A stretch of 33,032 nt of DNA from Mycoplasmatota bacterium (GCA_016342455.1 JAEIOE010000024.1:1-33032); one strand, 5' to 3'; shown: positions 8,694 to 18,812, numbered from the stretch's first letter. The notes: generated by a model from the sequence alone, not told the origin. Made by a program: numbers and translations.

Positions 8694-9668
8694 TTATTCC
8701 TTCTTTTTCTTTAGGATAATATCAACATCTCCTGATAAACTTCTTTTATGAGTAACCTCAATAGGTCTACTAGAATCTGTATTAACAATTTTAATATCTC
8801 CTGATACAGAACTTAATGTAACTGTTTTTGGATAAAACTCTGTTGCTTTAATATCCCCAGATACTGTCTTAAGTGTAACATTTAAGCATTCTGAGTCCTT
8901 AATTCTTAAATCTCCACTTACTGAATTAACAAACATCTCACCCTTTGCTTTAAGATTTTCTATTTGCAAATCTCCACTAATAGTTGAAATTTTTATCTTG
9001 TCACAGTTTATAGTTTCAAGAGTTGAATCTCCATTAATAGAGTTGAATCTAAATTCTCCTGTTTTAATGTTCTTTAACTTTAAATCGCCGTTTTTAGTAT
9101 CTACTAATGTTTTCGCTGATAAAATATCATCAATTTTAGCGTCAGCGTTAATTAACTTCATCTCAAAGTCATTAATTTGTAGATTTTTTGGCAAAGTAAC
9201 TACAAATCTTCTATTTTTACTAAAGCCAAAATAACTTTTTCTTATTTCTTTCGGTGACTTCAAAATGAATGTATTTTTTTTATATTCTATTTGATATTTA
9301 TCAATATTTGTTATTCCAAAAAATTCAACAGTAATATTGTTTGAGTCATTTGATTGAACTGAAATATCTTCGTTAATCAATGCAATATTTACGTTGTAGT
9401 TTTCATCAATATTGTCAAAAACCATCATTTTTCCGTCTTGTTTCTTATGTTCTTTATCATCATCACTTTCGGATTCTGAAAATCCTGATAATTCTTCAGC
9501 TACAGTTTTTGGATCTCCAAATTTTGTATTCAATTCTTCGTCTGATAAACCGTCATTAATTGCTGCTTCAATCATTTCTTCATGGTCAGCTAATATTTCT
9601 TCTATTTCTTTTTCGTTAAGATTATTCTTTCTCAACTCTTCCTCTAAATCTTTCAAGTACTTCTTCAT
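8694..9668 (-). CDS. DUF1700/HAAS plus DUF4097 beta-repeat protein
   Basis: A 324-residue protein in two parts. Residues 1-66 are the helical DUF1700/HAAS-like module (KKYLKDLEEELRKNNL... EELNTKFGDPKTVAEEL). Residues from about 90 to 320 form a DUF4097-type beta-repeat domain, with repeated S-[VI]-S-G-D-[LI] turns (SISGD/SVSGD-like units at least five times). This family is almost always encoded beside a PadR regulator, as here: the padR stop lies 47 bases inside this gene. No signal peptide or membrane segment is visible, unlike many relatives that have a transmembrane stretch between the two parts. Its biochemical role is not established; envelope-stress sensing is often suggested. The start has GGGAGG at good spacing. 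Confidence 0.85.
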   Translation of the reverse strand: MKKYLKDLEEELRKNNLNEKEIEEILADHEEMIEAAINDGLSDEELNTKFGDPKTVAEELSGFSESESDDDKEHKKQDGKMMVFDNIDENYNVNIALINEDISVQSNDSNNITVEFFGITNIDKYQIEYKKNTFILKSPKEIRKSYFGFSKNRRFVVTLPKNLQINDFEMKLINADAKIDDILSAKTLVDTKNGDLKLKNIKTGEFRFNSINGDSTLETINCDKIKISTISGDLQIENLKAKGEMFVNSVSGDLRIKDSECLNVTLKTVSGDIKATEFYPKTVTLSSVSGDIKIVNTDSSRPIEVTHKRSLSGDVDIILKKKKE

Positions 9669-9987
9669 TCTTTTTTCCTCCCTTGTTTAATATAACATAT
9701 ACTCCACCTATAAATTGATCCCATTCATCTCTTAAACTAAGGTAATACTCAAACCCTTTTTTTGAGATATGGTAATACTTTCTAGGCGCTCCTGAACTCG
9801 ATTCTTTTAGATATGTCGTGAAATACCCTTCCTTGGTCAACCTACGCATAATTGGGTAGATTGTATTTTCATTGACATTTAAATGTTCTGATAAAGCTTT
9901 AATAATGCTATATCCATACATATCCTCAGGAATAAGCTCTTTTAATACGCATAATTCAATTATGCCTCTTTTGAATTGTGAATTCAT
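9622..9987 (-). CDS. PadR-family transcriptional regulator
   Basis: A 121-residue winged-helix regulator. The N-terminal PadR domain shows the pattern RGIIELCVLKELIPEDMYGY, the recognition region ENTIYPIMRRLTKEGY and the wing APRKYYHISKKG; a short C-terminal helix would form the dimer. PadR proteins repress their own operon and an adjacent effector gene. Its 3' end overlaps the DUF1700/DUF4097 gene by 47 bases, so the two are one unit. The promoter at 10007-10035 carries a perfect 14-bp palindrome in the spacer, a good candidate operator for autoregulation. SD AGGAGG is correctly placed. Confidence 0.9.
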   Translation of the reverse strand: MNSQFKRGIIELCVLKELIPEDMYGYSIIKALSEHLNVNENTIYPIMRRLTKEGYFTTYLKESSSGAPRKYYHISKKGFEYYLSLRDEWDQFIGGVYVILNKGGKKNEEVLERFRGRVEKE

Positions 9988-10006
9988 ATGCCCCTCCTAC
10001 CACAGC

Positions 10007-10035
10007 ATTATAACACAGTACTGTGTGTTGCACAA
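10007..10035 (-). promoter_or_regulatory. padR promoter with palindromic operator
   Basis: Minus strand: TTGTGC (10030-10035), 17-base spacer, TATAAT (10007-10012). The spacer is almost filled by the perfect inverted repeat ACACAGTACTGTGT (10013-10026). A dimeric repressor bound here would block RNA polymerase. Binding by the adjacent PadR protein is inferred. Confidence 0.7.
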
Positions 10036-10042
10036 TACCAAA

Positions 10043-10064
10043 TTAAAAAAAACACGTTTCCGTG

Positions 10065-10066
<2 letters not shown>
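10043..10066 (-). terminator. Intrinsic terminator of pyrG
   Basis: A 6-bp stem (10051-10056 with 10061-10066) with a GAAA loop on the minus strand, followed by a run of eight T. The stem overlaps the pyrG stop codon. Confidence 0.8.
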
Positions 10067-11733
<1,667 letters not shown>

Positions 11734-11738
11734 TTAAG

Positions 11739-11767
11739 ATTATATCAAATATTATATGAATTTGCAA
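11739..11767 (-). promoter_or_regulatory. pyrG promoter
   Basis: Minus strand TTGCAA (11762-11767), 17 bases, TATAAT (11739-11744) with an extended TGA just before it. Initiation would fall close to the AGAGCC segment of the leader. Confidence 0.75.
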
Positions 11768-11778
11768 TGTGGAAAAAA

Positions 11779-12417
11779 TTAATCTTCGTACATTTCTTCA
11801 TAATCATCCATATATTCGTTGTACTCTTCATCATCAAATTCATCAGACTCTTCTTCTTCGATAATTTCATCTATTTCTTCGCCTTCAACAACTTTTAAGT
11901 CTTCTTCATCTTCAATGTAGTCATCTTCGTCGTCATCTTCAACAAATGCATCGTATTCTGAATCTTCTTCATCTTCAACATCTATTTCTTCGTCGTCGTC
12001 TTCGATGTCATCTTCATTCACGTCAGCTTCATAGATACTTTCAGCTTCGTCATCGTCTTCTTCTTTATCTTTAATGTCATCGTCAATTGAATACTCATCA
12101 TTATTCTTTTCGTCTTCAAAAGTATTTAATTCGTCTTCATAATCAGGATACTCGTCGTAGTATGCTCCATCTTTGTCCCATAAATCAATCGTACGTCTAC
12201 CTTTAATATCCCATTCGTCATCTCCAACGTAGATAAACTTTGCGGAAGAAATAAAGTCAGTATATACTTGTGAAGTTATTTCTGCTTTTACTTCATCGCT
12301 AATGTGTTTTTCCGTACAAATTGTATCAAATAGTTCCACAAAAGTCATAGCTCTTTCGTGTTCAAAAATTATTTGATAAGCGAGTTCCATAATAGACATG
12401 TTTTTTCTATCTGTCAT
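11779..12417 (-). CDS. rpoE: DNA-directed RNA polymerase delta subunit
   Basis: A 212-residue protein with the two-part structure of RpoE of Gram-positive bacteria: an N-terminal winged-helix (HARE-HTH) domain at about residues 5-75 (MELAYQIIFEHERAMTFVELFD ... FIYVGDDEWDIKGR) and a very acidic Asp/Glu-rich tail from about 85 to the end. Delta improves RNA polymerase recycling and promoter specificity. The acidic tail is long and low in complexity. Its position upstream of pyrG is the conserved neighbourhood. It has a good promoter of its own; the SD (GGAATGG) is weak. Confidence 0.93.
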   Translation of the reverse strand: MTDRKNMSIMELAYQIIFEHERAMTFVELFDTICTEKHISDEVKAEITSQVYTDFISSAKFIYVGDDEWDIKGRRTIDLWDKDGAYYDEYPDYEDELNTFEDEKNNDEYSIDDDIKDKEEDDDEAESIYEADVNEDDIEDDDEEIDVEDEEDSEYDAFVEDDDEDDYIEDEEDLKVVEGEEIDEIIEEEESDEFDDEEYNEYMDDYEEMYED

Positions 12418-12486
12418 TTATACCATTCCATTCTGTTTTTCACCAAAATATTGGGTCTATTTTTAGTCTAATCTAATGCTTTACAT

Positions 12487-12515
12487 ATTATATATTAAAG
12501 TTATAAATATTACAA
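12487..12515 (-). promoter_or_regulatory. rpoE promoter
   Basis: Minus strand TTGTAA (12510-12515), 17 bases, TATAAT (12487-12492). The predicted 5' leader is about 60 bases. Confidence 0.7.
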
Positions 12516-12548
12516 GTGTGTTTTTCCAAAACTACGAATATGTTAATT

Positions 12549-14228
12549 TTAGAAATATTGATCATCGTGTGAAAATTCATCTGAAAGCACATTTATAGCC
12601 ATATTATTGCAATGGTCGCCAATTCTTTCTATATTAGACAATATATCTACATAGAATCCCGCTTCTGTTTCAACACATGAATTATCATTAATTCTCTGAA
12701 TATGGTTTTTACGATATTTTCTAGTTAATTTATCAATTTTATCTTCTCTTACATTTACTACTAAAGCTAATTCTTTATCCATATTCGTATAAGCTTTCAA
12801 TGATTCGTCTATTGATTGTCTAATTAAAGAGAATAATTCCTCTAATTCTTCATGAGCTTTTTCATGGAAAACCATTTTTTTCTCATGTCTTATTTCAAAG
12901 AATTCTAGTAAGTTATCTAAGTGGTCACCAATTCTTTCAATATCAGTAATTGTATCGATGTCTTTAGCTACTTGTTGAATTTGACTATCAGTTAAATCTT
13001 TTGCCCCTAGTAGAACTAAGTGATTATGAATCTTATCATCCATAGTATCTAGTAATTCTTCACACTGAGCAGCCATTTCTCTTTCTTTTTCATCCTTATG
13101 AAATCCATAGTTATACGTGAATTCTAACATTCCTCTAGCTACATTACCCATATTAGTTATTGCATCATTAACATTTAATAAAGCCAGATCGGCAGAAACT
13201 TCTAATAAGTTTTTATCTAGGATGATTTCATCCACTTCTATTTCGCCTTTGCTAGGAATGATCTTAGTAACCAACCAAACCATTTGCTTAATAAAGAAGT
13301 ATAGAACAAATACGTTTATTAAGTTGAAACAAACATGGGCTAATGAAATCGTTAGTTTATTTGTTAGGTAATTTGATATATGTAACACATCTTGAGCTAA
13401 CCAAGCAATCAGATTTGTATAAGGTCCTAATAGCAAAAAGAATATAATTGTTCCTATTGAATTAAACATTACATGAATCAAGGCAGTTCTTTTTGCAGAA
13501 GCTTGTCCACCAATTGATGCAAAGATAGATGTTACTGTTGTTCCTATATTATCACCAAGCACAATTGCGATAGCTCCAATTAATGGAACTCCGCCGTTAT
13601 TATACAACGCTTGTAAAATACCAATTGTAGCTGATGAAGATTGAATTACTGCGGTAGTACCAGCACCTGCTAATACACCAAGTATTGGATGAAGAGCAAC
13701 GCTTTCAATTAGATTAATAAACACATCTAATTCTGCGAGCAATTTCAGTGCGCCTCCCATGGTTTCTAAACCAAAGAATAGCATACCAAATCCTAATATT
13801 GCACTACCATAATTTTTAATTTTTTTCTTATGAACAAAGAAAATCAATGCCGCCCCTACAAACATCATAGGCATTGCGTAATCACCGATATTCGTTGCGA
13901 TTAATACTGAAGTTATCGTTGTCCCTATATTGGCACCAAAAATAACACCCACCGCTTGAGGTAAGGTCATTAACCCAGCTCTTACAAGACCAACTACTAA
14001 TGCGCTAGTTGCTGATGAAGATTGGATAATTGCTGTAATAAATATACCTACAAAAATTCCTTTTAGTGGTGTGTTTGTAGATTTTTCTAAAAACAACTTT
14101 AATCTCGAACCCGCTATCTTTTTTAAAGAATCACTCATCATGTTAATACCAAATAGGAAAATACCTAATCCCCCAAAGATATTAAAGATCGTTTCTTTCC
14201 AATCTATCGCTAACGTTAAATTAACCAT
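12549..14228 (-). CDS. Na+/phosphate cotransporter with PhoU-like domain
   Basis: A 559-residue inner-membrane protein of the NptA/YjbB type. Two inverted Na_Pi_cotrans repeats carry the signature QSSSAT (residues 69-74 and 196-201) and the paired GANIGTTITS / GDNIGTTVTS motifs. After the membrane part (ending about 330) comes a helical PhoU-like domain with two DIxxIERIGDH-type repeats (TDIERIGDHLDN and SNIERIGDHCNN). The protein imports, or in some relatives exports, phosphate coupled to sodium. A phosphate transporter would fit with DNA-derived phosphate use nearby, but this is only context. It has its own promoter and no clear terminator. Confidence 0.92.
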   Translation of the reverse strand: MVNLTLAIDWKETIFNIFGGLGIFLFGINMMSDSLKKIAGSRLKLFLEKSTNTPLKGIFVGIFITAIIQSSSATSALVVGLVRAGLMTLPQAVGVIFGANIGTTITSVLIATNIGDYAMPMMFVGAALIFFVHKKKIKNYGSAILGFGMLFFGLETMGGALKLLAELDVFINLIESVALHPILGVLAGAGTTAVIQSSSATIGILQALYNNGGVPLIGAIAIVLGDNIGTTVTSIFASIGGQASAKRTALIHVMFNSIGTIIFFLLLGPYTNLIAWLAQDVLHISNYLTNKLTISLAHVCFNLINVFVLYFFIKQMVWLVTKIIPSKGEIEVDEIILDKNLLEVSADLALLNVNDAITNMGNVARGMLEFTYNYGFHKDEKEREMAAQCEELLDTMDDKIHNHLVLLGAKDLTDSQIQQVAKDIDTITDIERIGDHLDNLLEFFEIRHEKKMVFHEKAHEELEELFSLIRQSIDESLKAYTNMDKELALVVNVREDKIDKLTRKYRKNHIQRINDNSCVETEAGFYVDILSNIERIGDHCNNMAINVLSDEFSHDDQYF

Positions 14229-14265
14229 ATTTTCTCCTTGTTGTTATTTTTCTTAAACCGGTATT

Positions 14266-14293
14266 ATTATATCAAATAAAAGAAAAATTACAA
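14266..14293 (-). promoter_or_regulatory. Promoter of the Na/Pi cotransporter gene
   Basis: Minus strand TTGTAA (14288-14293), 16 bases, TATAAT (14266-14271) preceded by TGA (extended -10). It lies between the DHH gene stop and this gene. Confidence 0.65.
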
Positions 14294-14300
14294 GCAAGAA

Positions 14301-15257
14301 CTAAACAAGAGTTTTTTTATAGTTTTTTACTAGTTCATCTGCGTCTTTTAACAACAATTCAACTCTGTTCCAATCACCTAAGTTAGCGCCACATGCTAGT
14401 TTGTGACCACCACCATCATATTTGTTAGCTAATTTATCAATTGCAGGTGCTCTAGAACGAAGTCTCCCCCTTACAATATTGTTTTCATATTCAGCGAATA
14501 ACATCCATACAGGACAATCATCCAATGTTGATAATTGATTTACTAATGAGCTTGCTTCTTCTAAAGTAACACCAAAATTTTCGATAATTTCAGGTCTCAT
14601 TTTAATGTAAGCTACTCCATTAGGAGTTTTTTCAAAGTTTTGTAATACATAACCTTGTAATTTCATTAAGCTTTCTGACTTAATATCCAATATATTAAGG
14701 ATATTTGTGAAATCTAATCCAAAATCAATAAGAAAGGCTACACATCTAAAGGTATCTCCTGTCACTGATCTATATTTAAATCTACCAGTATCCGTTACGA
14801 TACCTGTATATAAAGCTATCGCAGCCGTCATATTAAATTTCAATTCATTTTGGTATTCTAAGAAAAATTCTAATATAATTTGAGCGGTCGCTGGTCTTGT
14901 TGTATCAACATATTGAAAATCTCCATAATCTTGCACCGGAATATGATGATCAATTTTAATAACATAATCAGATAAAACGAATCTTTGATCCGCTACTCTT
15001 TCAGCGCTTGCTGTATCTACAACGATAGATAAAGCACCTTTATATTTTTCATCTGCTATTTCATCTACGTCTCCGATAAACTTAACATACTCAGCTGTTT
15101 CTCCAACAACATATACTTCTTTTCCTGGAAACGATTCTTTAATAATCTCTTTTAATCCAAAACCCGCACCATAACAATCTCCGTCAGGTCTCATGTGTTT
15201 ATGAATTATAATTGTGTTATATTCTTTTATTTTATTTAAAATGTGTAGTTTATCCAT
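14301..15257 (-). CDS. NrnA-like DHH/DHHA1 phosphoesterase (second of tandem pair)
   Basis: A 318-residue phosphoesterase of the bifunctional oligoribonuclease/pAp-phosphatase family. The manganese-binding DHH motifs are intact: HMRPDGDCYG (H21, D25, D27), VDTAS (D81), IDHH (D103-H105) and TDTGRF (D156). The DHHA1 substrate-binding loop DGGGHKLACG is at residues 281-290. Family members remove mononucleotides from 2-5-mer RNA or DNA fragments and hydrolyse pAp. It overlaps its upstream paralogue by 8 bp (ATGGATAA), so translation is coupled. The SD is GGAGG. Having two copies side by side hints at different substrates (short RNA, short DNA, pAp or a cyclic-dinucleotide product). Confidence 0.88.
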   Translation of the reverse strand: MDKLHILNKIKEYNTIIIHKHMRPDGDCYGAGFGLKEIIKESFPGKEVYVVGETAEYVKFIGDVDEIADEKYKGALSIVVDTASAERVADQRFVLSDYVIKIDHHIPVQDYGDFQYVDTTRPATAQIILEFFLEYQNELKFNMTAAIALYTGIVTDTGRFKYRSVTGDTFRCVAFLIDFGLDFTNILNILDIKSESLMKLQGYVLQNFEKTPNGVAYIKMRPEIIENFGVTLEEASSLVNQLSTLDDCPVWMLFAEYENNIVRGRLRSRAPAIDKLANKYDGGGHKLACGANLGDWNRVELLLKDADELVKNYKKTLV

Positions 15258-16194
15258 TGTTTTCCTCCAAAATTTTATCTAAATCACTTAATACTTTATC
15301 TGTGTCTTCCCAACTTTTTAATGTGCAGCCACAAGCCAACAAATGACCTCCACCGCCGTATTTTTTTGCGACACTTAGTACCGGTATACTTCTTGATCTG
15401 AGCTCACACATAATATTTGAGGTGTCTCTATCAATTGTGAAGTTAACCCACATCTTAACCTCGTCCATACCAGCCATTTGGTTCACTAAACCGCGACTAA
15501 CATAATAAGTGTCAAGATCATACTTATTTAGGAACTCAATATCATTTTTCCTATAAGCTACATTCTTTTCTGTATATTCAACGAGATTAAAGAATTCATT
15601 CTTAATCTGCTTTGACCTTCTTGGCTCTGAATACATATCATTATGTATTTGAGCGATGTCAGCACCGCTTTCAAGTAATATTGAAGCAATTCTAAATGTT
15701 TTAGCCGATGTGCTTGGATACATAAATCTTCCTGTATCTCCAATAATGCCCATATATAATGCTCTCGCTGATTCTTTATTAATAGGTATATTCTTTTCTA
15801 CTAAAAAATCCGCTACTATTTCAGAACACGATGATGCATCTTTAACTTGATAAGCTAAATCAAACGGAATATCAGGGTCATTCCTATGATGATCTATAAA
15901 TATTAGTTTACTATAATTTTTGTAAATTAAATCCTCAATAAGTGCTTTGGATACTGTATCCAAAATAATTAATAAAGATTTCTTATATACTTCTTCCGAT
16001 ACAATATCTAAATCTTGAAAACTATTCAGATTATTTGTATCCCCTATGGCATATATTTCCTTATTGGGATATTTTTCTTTTAATGCATAATATAAACCAA
16101 ATTGTGACCCATATGCATCTAAATCTGGGTTTTTATGTCTTGCTATAATTATTGTGCTATATTCTTCTATGTATTTTAAAATTTTATTTTTCAA
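15250..16194 (-). CDS. NrnA-like DHH/DHHA1 phosphoesterase (first of tandem pair)
   Basis: A 314-residue paralogue of the next gene, clearly diverged but with all motifs: RHKNPDLDAYGS (H20, D24, D26), LDTVS (D79), IDHH (D101-H103), GDTGRF (D153) and the DHHA1 glycine loop GGGGHLLACG. The expected activity is breakdown of very short oligonucleotides to mononucleotides in the cytoplasm. The start is TTG, chosen because GGAAGGTG lies 7 bases upstream and no ATG occurs before the first catalytic motif. Transcribed away from the endonuclease I gene across a 173-bp divergent promoter region. Confidence 0.87.
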   Translation of the reverse strand: MKNKILKYIEEYSTIIIARHKNPDLDAYGSQFGLYYALKEKYPNKEIYAIGDTNNLNSFQDLDIVSEEVYKKSLLIILDTVSKALIEDLIYKNYSKLIFIDHHRNDPDIPFDLAYQVKDASSCSEIVADFLVEKNIPINKESARALYMGIIGDTGRFMYPSTSAKTFRIASILLESGADIAQIHNDMYSEPRRSKQIKNEFFNLVEYTEKNVAYRKNDIEFLNKYDLDTYYVSRGLVNQMAGMDEVKMWVNFTIDRDTSNIMCELRSRSIPVLSVAKKYGGGGHLLACGCTLKSWEDTDKVLSDLDKILEENNG

Positions 16195-16218
16195 CTATTT
16201 TCACCTTCCTTAAAACAG

Positions 16219-16227
16219 AACATTATA
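16219..16227 (-). promoter_or_regulatory. -10 element of the nrnA-like pair
   Basis: On the minus strand TATAAT (16222-16227) is preceded by TGA, giving an extended -10; the -35 region is weak. It fires away from the plus-strand endonuclease promoter about 100 bases off. Confidence 0.5.
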
Positions 16228-16300
16228 TCACAATTGATGCCTAAATTCTATCTATTTGATTTATTAACAAGTAATTGCTTTATTTTCGCGTGATAAAACC

Positions 16301-16329
16301 TTTAAAAATGGTTTAATTTATGTTATAAT
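16301..16329 (+). promoter_or_regulatory. Candidate promoter of the first endonuclease I gene
   Basis: TATAAT at 16324-16329 with a weak TTTAAA at 16301-16306 (17-base spacing). The weak -35 lies inside a small inverted repeat (AAACC/GGTTT, 16296-16300 and 16310-16314), which could be an activator site or chance. Confidence 0.5.
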
Positions 16330-16367
16330 TACATCACTATTTTTTAAAATTTGACGGGAGAAATACA

Positions 16368-17507
16368 ATGCAAAATAAACTTAAAAAACTAGCGATATTT
16401 TTATTAGTAGCTTTAATGGCGATTATCGTTATTGGATGTGACAATTCAAATACAACAACCGAATTACAATCTACGGTAGGAATCACTACTTTACAAACAA
16501 CTTTAGAACAAACTACTGTACAAACCACTACTGAAGACGTGACTACCATTCAAACTACAACTGAAGATGTTACTACTCAACAAACTACTACAACCCAAAA
16601 TAGTGCCTATATTGGTATTGAAGTTACTGACATTACCCAAACTGAATATAATTTAGGAGAAGTGTTTAATTCTAATACTATTACTGTTTCGTTAGTTAGA
16701 GGAACAGAGGAAAGAGTATCACTTAACAGTGGAATATATAGTTTATCTGGATTTGACTCAAGTGTAGTTGGAGAACAAACACTTACAGTAAGTTATGTAA
16801 GTTTTACAACAACATTTACAGTAACAATTATAGATCCTAATCCTGACCCTGATCCTAATACAGATTTAGTGATTACAATGTCTTATTATTTCAGTGCACA
16901 AGATTTAGATGGTAGTGCCTTGTTTGATGAATTGACTTCAATCATTAATAATGGTTTTACTGGTGTTAGTTATGATGCTGCAAAATATGCTTTAGGAGAA
17001 TCAGATAAAGATCCAAATAACGCAAACAATATTATTCTTGTTTACTTAGGCACTTCAATTGATGCCTATAATCCAGACGGAAGTTGGACATACCCAGCCT
17101 GGAATAGAGAGCATGTTTGGCCGCAATCAGCTTTAGCTGGAGCATTTATGTCTGACCTTCAAAACTTAAAACCATCAGATGTTAACACAAATAGTTCTCG
17201 TGGTAATAAGTATTTTGACAACTATATGTCTTCAACCACTTGGGAACCAAGAGATGAAGTAAAAGGTGATATCGCAAGAATTATGTTATATATGATTACT
17301 AAATATACACAATTATCATTAGTAGATTCCGTACCTAATATTGGTAATGGCGAAATGGGGAAATTTTCAGTTCTGCTAGAATGGCACGAACAAGACCCTG
17401 TTGATGATTTTGAAAGAAATAGAAACAATGTAATTTATTCATATCAACATAATAGAAATCCTTACATTGATTACCCAGAATTCGTAGAAATGATTTGGGG
17501 AGAATAA
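16368..17507 (+). CDS. Endonuclease I-family lipoprotein (copy 1)
   Basis: A 379-residue secreted nuclease held on the membrane by lipid. The signal peptide ends in VIGC (C24). A Thr-rich linker (25-78) follows, with two 10-residue repeats encoded at 16521-16580. Next is an Ig-like (Big_3-type) domain at about 83-156, an Asp/Pro stretch (157-165), and the endonuclease I domain (about 168-376). The His-Me-finger motif is NREHVWPQS (H249 likely general base), followed by LKPSD, EPRDEVKGDIAR and NRNNVIYSYQHNRNP. Relatives (EndA, Vvn) cut DNA and RNA without sequence preference outside the cell. SD is GGGAG. It is monocistronic with its own promoter and terminator. Confidence 0.92.
   Translation: MQNKLKKLAIFLLVALMAIIVIGCDNSNTTTELQSTVGITTLQTTLEQTTVQTTTEDVTTIQTTTEDVTTQQTTTTQNSAYIGIEVTDITQTEYNLGEVFNSNTITVSLVRGTEERVSLNSGIYSLSGFDSSVVGEQTLTVSYVSFTTTFTVTIIDPNPDPDPNTDLVITMSYYFSAQDLDGSALFDELTSIINNGFTGVSYDAAKYALGESDKDPNNANNIILVYLGTSIDAYNPDGSWTYPAWNREHVWPQSALAGAFMSDLQNLKPSDVNTNSSRGNKYFDNYMSSTTWEPRDEVKGDIARIMLYMITKYTQLSLVDSVPNIGNGEMGKFSVLLEWHEQDPVDDFERNRNNVIYSYQHNRNPYIDYPEFVEMIWGE
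16521..16580 (+). repeat. Two 30-bp in-frame repeats in Thr-rich linker
   Basis: Two imperfect 30-base units (16521-16550, 16551-16580) encode QTTTEDVTTI and QTTTEDVTTQ in the lipoprotein linker of the first endonuclease. They could vary in number between strains. Confidence 0.75.
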
Positions 17508-17517
17508 AAACTATTAG

Positions 17518-17546
17518 GAAGTCAATCTAAATTGACTTCTTTTTTA
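17518..17546 (+). terminator. Intrinsic terminator between the two endonuclease genes
   Basis: A perfect 9-bp stem (17518-17526 with 17531-17539), 4-base loop and T-run, 11 bases after the first endonuclease stop. Confidence 0.85.
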
Positions 17547-17587
17547 TTGAAGGGATATAAAATAAATTTAAAAAAAGTGATACTTCA

Positions 17588-17596
17588 TGATATAAT
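17588..17596 (+). promoter_or_regulatory. Extended -10 of the second endonuclease I gene
   Basis: TGATATAAT at 17588-17596 after the upstream terminator; the -35 region is weak. It shows that the second nuclease gene has its own transcription start. Confidence 0.55.
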
Positions 17597-17631
17597 GATT
17601 AGACAAAATATAGAAGGAGATCATATAAAAA

Positions 17632-18756
17632 ATGGCAAGCAGATTAAGAAAGATTATAGCGTTACTATTAATAGTAATAGTTACCATTTCGATTGTTAGT
17701 TGTGATAAAACAGGAACTACTACAGCGACTGAAGTTACAACTCAACAAGAAACAACCTTACCGGCATCAACAACCAATACAGTAACCGTACCTACATCAA
17801 CAACTTATATTTCAACAACTTTTGAAATTACAACAACTAGGGAAATTATCGTATATACCGGCATTGAAGTCACAAAACAATATACTAGGTTCTTTGAAAT
17901 AGATGAAGCTTTTGATAACTCATCCTTTGAACTTGTTGCACATTTAAGTGACGGCTCTCAAGAAGTTATTTCTAGTGAGTTAATCAGAGTGCGTGGTTAT
18001 GATTCATCAACTGCGGGCGTTAAAAACTTATTTGTTACATTTGACCGATTCATAGTGGAATTATCTGTTATTGTTTTAAATGATTATGCGTTTGAAATAG
18101 ATATGGAATATTATGAAGATGCTATCAATTTAAAAGGCACTTATTTAAAAACTATTCTTAATAACATTATAAACGAAGGCTTCAATCCTCTCCTTTATGG
18201 ACAAGCACGAGATATTTTACAGGAATCTGATGAAGATCCAAGTAATCCTGATAACATTATGCTTGTATATACTGGATATTCAGTAGTTAGTACTTGGGAT
18301 GTCGGCGTGACTTGGAACAGAGAACATGTATGGCCTCAATCTAGATTAGGAGTTTCAGTTGGTTATCCAGATGACTTTGCAAGTATGGCGACAGACATAC
18401 ATAACTTGAAACCAAGTGACCCAGATGAAAATGCTTCAAGAAGTAATGATTACTTTAACACTATTGTAGGAAGTGATTTTTATGAACCAAGAGATGAAGT
18501 GAAGGGTGATATAGCACGTATTTTATTTTATATGACTACAATGTATCCTAGTCTTACATTAAATAATGACGAAACAACTTCATCAGCATACCTAACAATG
18601 GGAACTTTATCTGTATTACTTGAATGGAATCTTTTGGATCCAGTTGATGAATTCGAGATGAACCGTAATAATGTATTATATTCTTACCAAGGAAACCGTA
18701 ATCCATATATTGACTATCCTGGATTTGCTGATCTTATTTGGGGAGACATAGCTTAA
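17632..18756 (+). CDS. Endonuclease I-family lipoprotein (copy 2)
   Basis: A 374-residue paralogue of the preceding gene with the same layout: lipoprotein signal ending IVSC (C24), Thr-rich linker (about 27-70), Ig-like domain (about 76-148) and C-terminal endonuclease I domain. Catalytic motif TWNREHVWPQS (H232), then HNLKPSD, EPRDEVKGDIARI and NRNNVLYSYQGNRNPYIDYP. The Ig-like domains are more diverged than the nuclease domains, and the linker lacks the 10-residue repeats of copy 1. An AGAAGGAG SD lies 12 bases from the start, a little far. It ends at a terminator shared with the convergent giant LTD gene. Expected role: surface-bound, non-specific nuclease. Confidence 0.92.
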   Translation: MASRLRKIIALLLIVIVTISIVSCDKTGTTTATEVTTQQETTLPASTTNTVTVPTSTTYISTTFEITTTREIIVYTGIEVTKQYTRFFEIDEAFDNSSFELVAHLSDGSQEVISSELIRVRGYDSSTAGVKNLFVTFDRFIVELSVIVLNDYAFEIDMEYYEDAINLKGTYLKTILNNIINEGFNPLLYGQARDILQESDEDPSNPDNIMLVYTGYSVVSTWDVGVTWNREHVWPQSRLGVSVGYPDDFASMATDIHNLKPSDPDENASRSNDYFNTIVGSDFYEPRDEVKGDIARILFYMTTMYPSLTLNNDETTSSAYLTMGTLSVLLEWNLLDPVDEFEMNRNNVLYSYQGNRNPYIDYPGFADLIWGDIA

Positions 18757-18787
18757 TTAATTAGTATATTTGAATAAATACAAAAAA

Positions 18788-18812
18788 AAGGCATAGCTTA
18801 AAGCTACGCCTT
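18788..18812. terminator. Bidirectional terminator between convergent genes
   Basis: A 10-bp stem (18788-18797 with 18803-18812) with one A-C (plus) or G-U (minus) position is flanked by A-run and T-run on both sides. It separates the plus-strand nuclease gene from the minus-strand giant lipoprotein gene. Confidence 0.85.

Noticed and set aside
16296-16314. Small inverted repeat at the -35 of the first endonuclease gene.
   Set aside because: Only 5 bp per arm in AT-rich DNA and not repeated upstream of the second copy; too weak to call an operator.
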